This document shows positions 1 to 4,793 of a stretch of DNA of 6,670 nt, in pieces. The position numbers were made by a program, and so were the translations under genes. The stretch comes from Clostridia bacterium (lineage in GTDB: Bacteria; Bacillota; Clostridia; HGM11514), in NCBI GenBank assembly GCA_900757255.1, contig CAAENE010000404.1, positions 1 through 6,670 of the forward strand, given 5' to 3'. The stretch's first letter is position 1. The number at the start of each line of letters is the position of its first letter. A model generated the notes under the pieces. That model was not told the DNA's origin and ran no database searches. It saw only the letters and a program-made list of their open reading frames with translations.

Positions 1-377
1 ACCAGGTCACGACTTTTGGTAAGTTTGTTGACCCGGTTGCTGATAAGCTTTTGATTGCGGCGGCAATTATCGGGTTTGTTGAAGTGATCGGATTGCCCTC
101 ATGGATTGCATTTGTTATCATAGCACGGGAATTCATTGTAACCGGTTTGCGGCTGGTTGCAGTATCTCAAGGAAGAGTGATTGCGGCCGGTACGAGCGGC
201 AAGCTAAAGACAGTAATGCAAATTATTGCCATTTTGATTTGTCTTCTGTTCGGCCAGGGGCCGCTATTGTGGAATATCCCGCTTTCTACCTGGCTGGTGG
301 GAATTGCCGCAATTGTTACAGTTTATTCGGGCGTGGAATATATCGTCAAAAATTGGGATATGATTGAAATGAAATGA
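1..377 (+). CDS. pgsA: CDP-diacylglycerol--glycerol-3-phosphate 3-phosphatidyltransferase (PgsA), 3' part
   Basis: The reading frame is open from base 3 and ends at TGA 375-377, giving the last 124 residues of an integral membrane enzyme. PgsA transfers the phosphatidyl group from CDP-diacylglycerol to glycerol-3-phosphate, the committed step to phosphatidylglycerol and cardiolipin at the cytoplasmic membrane. The visible start, QVTTFGKFVDPVADK, carries the second half of the CDP-alcohol phosphotransferase signature, G-x3-D-x3-D; the first half (DG-x2-AR) lies before the window. The stretch AREFIVTGLRLVAVSQG and the following GTSGKLKT are typical of bacterial PgsA rather than of phosphatidylserine synthase. 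Several hydrophobic helices follow (for example IIAILICLLFG and WLVGIAAIVTVYSGVEYIV). An internal TTG at base 51 is not a start, because the family motif lies upstream of it in the same frame. The gene is cut by the window, not truncated biologically. Confidence 0.93.
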   Translation, partial: QVTTFGKFVDPVADKLLIAAAIIGFVEVIGLPSWIAFVIIAREFIVTGLRLVAVSQGRVIAAGTSGKLKTVMQIIAILICLLFGQGPLLWNIPLSTWLVGIAAIVTVYSGVEYIVKNWDMIEMK

Positions 378-381
378 AGGA

Positions 382-416
382 TGCTCCATTGCCATATCAG
401 GCGGTGGAGCAGTTTT
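382..416 (+). terminator. intrinsic terminator after pgsA
   Basis: The arms TGCTCCA (382-388) and TGGAGCA (405-411) are perfect complements. Inside them GCC (391-393) pairs with GGC (400-402), and the two intervening T/G positions form U-G wobble pairs in RNA. This gives a nearly continuous 12-bp stem with loop ATATCA. A short T run (413-416) follows. It starts 5 bases after the pgsA stop. The short T run suggests only moderate efficiency, so read-through into mtaB is possible. Confidence 0.7.
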
Positions 417-437
417 ATCATAAAATATTTACGATTT

Positions 438-443
438 GGAGAG
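438..443 (+). promoter_or_regulatory. ribosome binding site that sets the mtaB start
   Basis: GGAGAG lies 4 bases before ATG 448 (6 bases from its GGAG core). The in-frame TTG at 436 overlaps this Shine-Dalgarno sequence and has none of its own, so ATG 448 is the start. Confidence 0.75.
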
Positions 444-447
444 AAAA

Positions 448-1731
448 ATGAAAACAGCTGCGATTTGTACCTTGGGATGCAAGGTAAATCAATATGAAAG
501 CGAGGCCATGGGCGAGCTGCTGACGAAAAACGGTTTTACTTTGGTGGATTTTCATGAGAAGGCGGATTATTATATTATTAATACCTGCACCGTCACCAAT
601 ATATCAGACCGGAAAAGCCGTCAGATGATCCGGCGTGCCAGACATAAAAACCCGGACGCGGTGATTGCGGTCAGCGGATGCTATGCGCAGACGGCTCCGG
701 AGGAAGTCGCAAAGATTGAGGGCGTTAATCTGATTATCGGCACAAAGGACCGCCGGCGTATTGCGGAACTGCTAAAAAATGCTTCCGGCGGTCAGATGAA
801 TCTGGTAAGCCCGACTGAAAAAGAATTCGAAAAGCTGGAAATTGAAGGTTTTCAGGAGCATTCGAGAGCCTTTTTGAAAATTCAGGACGGTTGTGAACAA
901 TATTGCTCCTACTGTATCATTCCATATGCGCGCGGCAGAGTGAGGAGCCGGCCGATGGAGGATATTGTTTCGGAAATCGCACGTCTGTGCGCAAATGGTT
1001 TTGCGGAAATCGTCTTGACCGGTATCCATGTTGCGTCTTATGGGAAAGATTTAGATAACGTCACTTTATTAGACGTCATCAAAAGAGCGGCTGAGTTCGA
1101 CGATTTAAAGCGAATCAGGATCAGCTCCATCGAGCCGAATATCATTACCGATTCCTTCTGTAAAGAATTAGCCGGTATCGAAAAATTCTGCCCGCATTTT
1201 CATATTTCTCTGCAAAGCGGATGTGACGGGACCTTAAAGCGGATGAACCGCAAATATGATACCGCCAAATATGCTGAGTGCCTGCAAAATGTCAGAAAGC
1301 ATTTTGACAATCCGGCTATATCCACTGATGTTATGGTGGGATTTGCAGGAGAAACGGAACAGGAATTTGCTGAATCATTGGCATTTGTAGAGCAATGTGC
1401 TTTTTCAAAGGTACATGTCTTTCCTTATTCTATCCGCAAGGGTACCCAGGCGGAGCATTTTCCGCATCAGGTTGACGGGGCAATAAAAGAAAAACGTACC
1501 CAGAAAATGCTTGCTCTTGCTGAAAAGCTGGAAAAAAACTTTTTAAATTCGCAGGTCGGGAAAACCGGCGAGGTTTTAGTTGAGCAGGAGCAGGACGGTT
1601 TTTTTGAAGGTTTTACGAAAAACTATGCAAAGGTGAAATTTTCATCTTGCAAAGAGCTGAAAGGACGGATCGTAAAGGTTACTTTGAGAGAATCTCATGA
1701 TGGATTCCTGCTGGGAGAACTGGAACAATAG
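448..1731 (+). CDS. mtaB: tRNA (N6-L-threonylcarbamoyladenosine(37)-C2)-methylthiotransferase MtaB
   Basis: This 427-residue protein is a radical-SAM methylthiotransferase of the MiaB/RimO/MtaB group. MtaB converts t6A37 to ms2t6A37 in ANN-decoding tRNAs in the cytoplasm, which helps decoding accuracy. The N-terminal UPF0004 domain has its three cluster cysteines at C11 (in LGCKVNQYES), C47 (NTCTVT) and C78 (SGCYAQ). GCKVNQYE is the hallmark of MtaB; MiaB has GCQMN. The radical-SAM CxxxCxxC motif is C149, C153 and C156 (DGCEQYCSYC), followed by IIPYARGRVRSR. A C-terminal TRAM-type tRNA-binding domain covers about residues 366-427. Length and motif order are normal for the family, so it should be intact. 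The nearest upstream signal is the pgsA terminator. I see no clear -35/-10 pair in the 70-bp gap, so transcription may come from read-through. It ends 1 base before a strong hairpin terminator. RimO and MiaB are less likely from the N-terminal motif. Confidence 0.93.
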   Translation: MKTAAICTLGCKVNQYESEAMGELLTKNGFTLVDFHEKADYYIINTCTVTNISDRKSRQMIRRARHKNPDAVIAVSGCYAQTAPEEVAKIEGVNLIIGTKDRRRIAELLKNASGGQMNLVSPTEKEFEKLEIEGFQEHSRAFLKIQDGCEQYCSYCIIPYARGRVRSRPMEDIVSEIARLCANGFAEIVLTGIHVASYGKDLDNVTLLDVIKRAAEFDDLKRIRISSIEPNIITDSFCKELAGIEKFCPHFHISLQSGCDGTLKRMNRKYDTAKYAECLQNVRKHFDNPAISTDVMVGFAGETEQEFAESLAFVEQCAFSKVHVFPYSIRKGTQAEHFPHQVDGAIKEKRTQKMLALAEKLEKNFLNSQVGKTGEVLVEQEQDGFFEGFTKNYAKVKFSSCKELKGRIVKVTLRESHDGFLLGELEQ

Positions 1732-1732
1732 C

Positions 1733-1764
1733 AGAAAATCCCCGTTAAAATACGGGGATTTTCT
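1733..1764. terminator. bidirectional intrinsic terminator between mtaB and the convergent GH43 gene
   Basis: A perfect 13-bp stem is formed by 1733-1745 (AGAAAATCCCCGT) and 1752-1764 (ACGGGGATTTTCT), with the 6-base loop TAAAAT. The GC core CCCCG/CGGGG is flanked by A/T runs inside the stem. A transcript from either strand therefore ends in a GC hairpin followed by TTTTCT. It begins 1 base after the mtaB stop and lies 27 bases beyond the stop of the minus-strand gene, so it can serve both. Confidence 0.88.
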
Positions 1765-1791
1765 AAATGACCAATATGAAAACTATGGTAT

Positions 1792-2661
1792 TTATTTTAC
1801 CTCTAAAATGCCGTTGTTTTCAATAAGCTCAATAAATTCAGCGCGTTCATATGGAGTGGTGTTTGGTTTATGAATGGATAACATCAATCGATTGTCTAAC
1901 GTTTCAAACACCATGCCGTGCCCTCCGTCATTGCTGTAAAGCGGGGATTGAATATGCTTCCAGGAACCAAAAAGGCCTTCCTTTGAAATGGATTGCCCGA
2001 TAGCGTATTTTCCATTATGGAAGCTGGACCAGAGCATGATCAGTTCATTTTTCGAGTTGGTATAGAAAAAAGGACCGTCTGTGACATAGCATGGCTTATC
2101 ATCCTTTTTTTCATGGCTGGCAGGCCAGCCCGCCTCAGAAGCAGAAAACAAAGTTGTTGGCTTGGAAATTGCAGCTGTTAAATCGCTTGATAGTTCCATG
2201 GCGCAGATAGTTCCATCAAAAACCTGAAGCCATTCGTGGCAGAATACGAGATAGGGTTTGCCGTCCTGAAGGAATAATGTCCCATCCAGACATTCCCATC
2301 CGGCCGGAGTGACCGGTGAGTCGGATATCGGAAGATAAGGGCCCTGTATTGTGTCGGATGCTAAAATTTGCGTACCGCGCCGTCTTCTTTTGTCACGCGC
2401 ATAAAAGGTTGCAAACATATAATATTTCCCGGCATACCGGTGTACCTCCGGCGCCCAGAAATTCATGTCTGCCCAAAAATCCTGGCTTCTTTCGAACGCA
2501 GTATAGGGGCCGTCAAAGTGTTCTAAATCAATACTTTTATAATAGGAAAACGATGAAGCAGGATATTCCCAGCAATTATCAGTCGTTCCGAACATATAAT
2601 AAGTATCATTTTCTACTACAATAAATGGGTCTCTGATTTTTATTTCATTTCGGTTCAGCAA
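1792..2661 (-). CDS. glycoside hydrolase family 43-like protein, cytoplasmic
   Basis: The 289-residue product looks like a single five-bladed beta-propeller glycosidase of the GH43 type, a family that includes beta-xylosidases, alpha-L-arabinofuranosidases and arabinanases. RDPF near the N-terminus supplies the catalytic-base Asp (D11). NFWAPEVH (about 68-74) is the usual blade motif. CLDGTLFLQDGKPYLVF supplies the second Asp (D126). VTDGPFFY (193-200) occupies the place where the catalytic-acid Glu normally sits but has Asp (D195). A GGHGM motif with H248 follows. There is no signal peptide and no binding module, so it probably cleaves imported oligosaccharides inside the cell. The frame is open further upstream, but the start is placed at TTG 2661: it has a strong GGAGGGAGGG site 6 bases away, and the upstream ATG at 2703 lies between the -35 and -10 boxes. 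It is convergent with mtaB and divergent from uvrC, with no partner transporter or regulator in view. Exact substrate is not predictable. Confidence 0.85.
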   Translation of the reverse strand: MLNRNEIKIRDPFIVVENDTYYMFGTTDNCWEYPASSFSYYKSIDLEHFDGPYTAFERSQDFWADMNFWAPEVHRYAGKYYMFATFYARDKRRRRGTQILASDTIQGPYLPISDSPVTPAGWECLDGTLFLQDGKPYLVFCHEWLQVFDGTICAMELSSDLTAAISKPTTLFSASEAGWPASHEKKDDKPCYVTDGPFFYTNSKNELIMLWSSFHNGKYAIGQSISKEGLFGSWKHIQSPLYSNDGGHGMVFETLDNRLMLSIHKPNTTPYERAEFIELIENNGILEVK

Positions 2662-2667
2662 AAATAA

Positions 2668-2677
2668 CCCTCCCTCC
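2668..2677 (-). promoter_or_regulatory. ribosome binding site of the GH43 gene
   Basis: Read on the minus strand this is GGAGGGAGGG, followed by TTATTT and then TTG. The 6-base spacing makes TTG the best start; the next codon, CTG, is a weaker alternative. Confidence 0.8.
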
Positions 2678-2688
2678 AATTTTATTTT

Positions 2689-2717
2689 ATTATATGGAAG
2701 CATTTCATTTCTGTCAA
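2689..2717 (-). promoter_or_regulatory. consensus sigma-A promoter of the GH43 gene
   Basis: On the minus strand a -35 box TTGACA (2717-2712) and a -10 box TATAAT (2694-2689) are both exact consensus matches, separated by exactly 17 bp. Transcription would begin near 2682, giving a leader of about 20 nt that contains the ribosome binding site. Confidence 0.88.
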
Positions 2718-2720
2718 GAA

Positions 2721-2766
2721 TGCACAGTGCAAAAAGTAATGAATTATTGCACAAAATAATGTACAA
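2721..2766. promoter_or_regulatory. cluster of TTGCAC/GTGCAA half-sites, possible operator region
   Basis: Four related hexamers alternate in orientation: ATGCAC (2720-2725), GTGCAA (2727-2732), TTGCAC (2747-2752) and GTACAA (2761-2766). The first two form the 11-bp palindrome TGCACAGTGCA (2721-2731), 3 bp from the GH43 -35 box. The second and third form a perfect inverted repeat. The third and fourth form an imperfect one that overlaps a candidate uvrC -35 box. Pair centres (about 2726 and 2756.5) are about 30 bp, or three helical turns, apart. This arrangement suggests binding of a dimeric regulator; no known operator is recognised. Confidence 0.45.
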
Positions 2767-2787
2767 ATCAAAAAATGATAGTATAAT
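2760..2787 (+). promoter_or_regulatory. probable uvrC promoter
   Basis: The -10 box is an exact TATAAT (2782-2787). The best -35 is TGTACA (2760-2765), four of six consensus bases, with a 16-bp spacer. Transcription would start near 2794, about 39 nt before the uvrC start codon. I see no LexA-type box of the GAAC-N4-GTTC kind. Confidence 0.5.
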
Positions 2788-2822
2788 AAAAGATATGATA
2801 ATCAATTTGATAGTATATATAC

Positions 2823-2827
2823 AGAGG
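2823..2827 (+). promoter_or_regulatory. ribosome binding site that sets the uvrC start
   Basis: AGAGG lies 5 bases before ATG 2833. The in-frame GTG at 2827 overlaps this sequence, so it is unlikely to be the start. Confidence 0.65.
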
Positions 2828-2832
2828 TGTCT

Positions 2833-4650
2833 ATGGATAAAATTCAAGCGCTGTTAAAAACCCTGCCGAAAAAACCGGGCGTTTATTTAATGAAAAACAA
2901 AGACGGCGAGGTAATCTATGTCGGCAAGGCTAAAATACTGAATAACCGTGTACGGCAGTATTTTCAGAACAATTCCAACCATCCTGAAAAAGTGAAACTC
3001 ATGGTAAAACAGATTGATTCATTTGAATTTATCATTACTAATACCGAGTTTGAAGCTTTGGTTCTGGAATGTAATCTGATCAAAAAAATCAGGCCGAAAT
3101 ACAATATTCTGCTCAAGGACGGTAAGCACTATCCTTTTATTAAGGTTACCGTTAAAGACCCTTATCCAAAGGTTCTGCTGACACGGAAAATGGAAAATGA
3201 CGGAAATAAATATTATGGGCCTTATCTGAATTCCTATCTGATTATGGAAACAATCGATCTGGCGAAAAAAATATTCGGAATTTACTCCTGCAATAAAAAA
3301 TTTCCGGCAGATTTCAGAAAGACCCGGCCCTGTTTAAACTACCATATTAAGCAATGTATGGGAGTCTGCCGCGGTAATATCTCTTCGACGGAATATCATA
3401 AAATCATCGACGAGGTTTGTCTGTTCCTGGAAGGCCGTCATATGGAACTGCTGGAGGGCTTTAGGAAGGAAATGATAGAATGCTCCGAACGCCTGGAATT
3501 TGAAAAGGCTGCAAAGCTGCGTGACAGAATAGCTGCAATTGAAAAGATTTTTGAAAGGCAGAAGGCAATTGGAGATATCAAGAAGGAACAGGATATTATC
3601 GCCCTGACCAAAAGTGAAAAAGAAATCTGTATCGTAGTGTTCTTTGTCCGAAACGGTAAAATGCTGGGGCGTGAAAGCTTTAAAATGTCCCAGACGGACG
3701 GGGAAGAGGATATAGAAATTATCTCAGAATTTTTAAAACAGTACTATGAAAAGAAAGAGCAGCTGCCGAAAGAAATCATTTTGGGATATGAAATCGACCA
3801 TTTGCTCAAAGAATACCTTTGCCAATTAGCTGGACGAAAGGTTCTTTTTACCTGCCCGCAGAAGGGCGAAAAAAAGGAATTGCTGCAAATGGCAGAACAG
3901 AATGCCAACAATCAGTTGTTTGCGGCTGTATCTAAGGACGAGCTTTTGATGAAGGTTAAGGATGTTCTGGGATTAACTGTTGTACCGCGCCGGATTGAAA
4001 GTTACGATATTTCTCACAGCGGTGGGGATGAAACAGTCGGAATGATGGTTGTATTTCAGGACGGCAAGCCTAAAAAGAGCGAATACCGCAAATTTAAGAT
4101 GAAAACAGATACCAATAAAAATGACTATCTTGCCCTTTGTGAAATGATCGAACGCCGGTTTTTACACCGGGAAAAAGATCTTCGGGAGGGTGTTAAAAAC
4201 GGCAGGTTCGAGCTTTTGCCGGACCTCATTTTACTGGACGGCGGCAAGGGGCAGGTCAGCGGAGTTAAAAGGACGGTAGAGAAGTTAGGGCTGAATCTCA
4301 ATATATTCGGGCTTGTGAAGGACGAAAAGCATCGCACGCGCGCCGTCACTGACGAAAAAGATGAAATTAAAATACCGATCCGAAGCGACTTATATAAATT
4401 TTTCTTTATGATTCAGGAGGAAGTGCATAAAAATGCAATTTCATATCACCGCAAGAGGATGAGCGGCAAAATGACATCTTCCTCCTTGCTTGAAATCAAA
4501 GGGATTGGAGCCTCAAAAACAAACGCACTGTTTCAGCAATTTAAAACACTGGAACGTATTAAAAATGCTTCGGTTGAAGAACTTGCCGCGGTAAAAGGAA
4601 TCACCCGGCAAAATGCAGAGGAGATCTATCGGCATTACCATAAATTTTGA
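2833..4650 (+). CDS. uvrC: excinuclease ABC subunit C (UvrC)
   Basis: This 605-residue protein is the dual-incision nuclease of nucleotide excision repair: recruited by UvrB at a lesion, it cuts the damaged strand 3' and then 5'. The GIY-YIG domain (about 12-90) shows GVY at 16-18, YVG at 29-31, catalytic R39 and metal-binding E79. Four cysteines (C153, C167, C175, C179; RPCLNYHIKQCMGVC) match the iron-sulfur cluster positions known for UvrC. A UVR (UvrB-contact) motif lies at about 207-241 (LEFEKAAKLRDRI). The RNase H-like endonuclease domain, about 380-540, shows SYDISH (D392), LILLDGGKGQ (D469) and EEVHKNAISYHRKR (H532). Two C-terminal helix-hairpin-helix motifs (EIKGIGASKTNAL, AAVKGITRQNAEEI) bind DNA. 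Length and domain order are normal, so it looks functional. It is transcribed away from the GH43 gene, with no uvrA or uvrB next to it. No hairpin terminator follows. Confidence 0.97.
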   Translation: MDKIQALLKTLPKKPGVYLMKNKDGEVIYVGKAKILNNRVRQYFQNNSNHPEKVKLMVKQIDSFEFIITNTEFEALVLECNLIKKIRPKYNILLKDGKHYPFIKVTVKDPYPKVLLTRKMENDGNKYYGPYLNSYLIMETIDLAKKIFGIYSCNKKFPADFRKTRPCLNYHIKQCMGVCRGNISSTEYHKIIDEVCLFLEGRHMELLEGFRKEMIECSERLEFEKAAKLRDRIAAIEKIFERQKAIGDIKKEQDIIALTKSEKEICIVVFFVRNGKMLGRESFKMSQTDGEEDIEIISEFLKQYYEKKEQLPKEIILGYEIDHLLKEYLCQLAGRKVLFTCPQKGEKKELLQMAEQNANNQLFAAVSKDELLMKVKDVLGLTVVPRRIESYDISHSGGDETVGMMVVFQDGKPKKSEYRKFKMKTDTNKNDYLALCEMIERRFLHREKDLREGVKNGRFELLPDLILLDGGKGQVSGVKRTVEKLGLNLNIFGLVKDEKHRTRAVTDEKDEIKIPIRSDLYKFFFMIQEEVHKNAISYHRKRMSGKMTSSSLLEIKGIGASKTNALFQQFKTLERIKNASVEELAAVKGITRQNAEEIYRHYHKF

Positions 4651-4651
4651 T

Positions 4652-4680
4652 TTGACGTATGGTACAATATTATGTATAAT
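4652..4680 (+). promoter_or_regulatory. sigma-A promoter of the nucleotide-sugar dehydratase gene
   Basis: TTGACG (4652-4657, five of six consensus bases) and TATAAT (4675-4680, exact) are separated by 17 bp. The -35 box begins 2 bases after the uvrC stop codon ends. A start site near 4687 would leave a leader of about 107 nt before the ATG. Confidence 0.75.
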
Positions 4681-4743
4681 ATTAATAAATGTTTCTAACC
4701 TCGTAATGATTCCAGTTAGCATAAATGATAGTTTTTATTAATA
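4680..4743 (+). repeat. inverted repeats in the leader of the dehydratase gene
   Basis: TATTAATAAA (4680-4689) is the exact reverse complement of TTTATTAATA (4734-4743). Inside it CTAAC (4695-4699) pairs with GTTAG (4715-4719). The outer stem is all A/T and overlaps the expected start of transcription, so it would be weak in RNA. It is not followed by a convincing terminator T run, and it matches no riboswitch that I know. A role is uncertain. Confidence 0.35.
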
Positions 4744-4779
4744 CTAATTGACGCAGCTTAAACACACTAAATTATAATT

Positions 4780-4784
4780 GGAGG
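4780..4784 (+). promoter_or_regulatory. ribosome binding site of the dehydratase gene
   Basis: GGAGG stands 9 bases before ATG 4794, slightly long but acceptable spacing. No competing in-frame start with a better site is seen nearby. Confidence 0.75.
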
Positions 4785-4793
4785 TTTTCGTAT

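Noticed and set aside
436..450. TTG 436 as the mtaB start
   Set aside because: It overlaps the Shine-Dalgarno sequence of ATG 448 and would add four residues not expected before the conserved MtaB N-terminus.
2316..2624. 102-codon open frame on the plus strand
   Set aside because: It is antisense to the GH43 gene, where the minus strand encodes recognisable blade motifs. It is a shadow frame.
2700..2832. LexA (SOS) box controlling uvrC
   Set aside because: I looked for a GAAC-N4-GTTC type site and found none; the visible repeats have a different sequence.
2662..2847. N-terminal extension of the GH43 protein with a hydrophobic segment resembling a signal peptide
   Set aside because: The extension covers the promoter and the intergenic region and overlaps the uvrC start. 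It is a fortuitous open frame in AT-rich DNA.
4748..4778. Second promoter TTGACG / TATAAT just before the dehydratase gene
   Set aside because: The boxes are good matches but the spacer is 19 bp, and transcription would start at or after the ribosome binding site (4780-4784). The promoter at 4652-4680 is better.
4681..4793. Cyclic-di-GMP or other known riboswitch in the dehydratase leader
   Set aside because: The leader lacks the conserved GC-rich core motifs of known classes, and its only long pairing is A/T.
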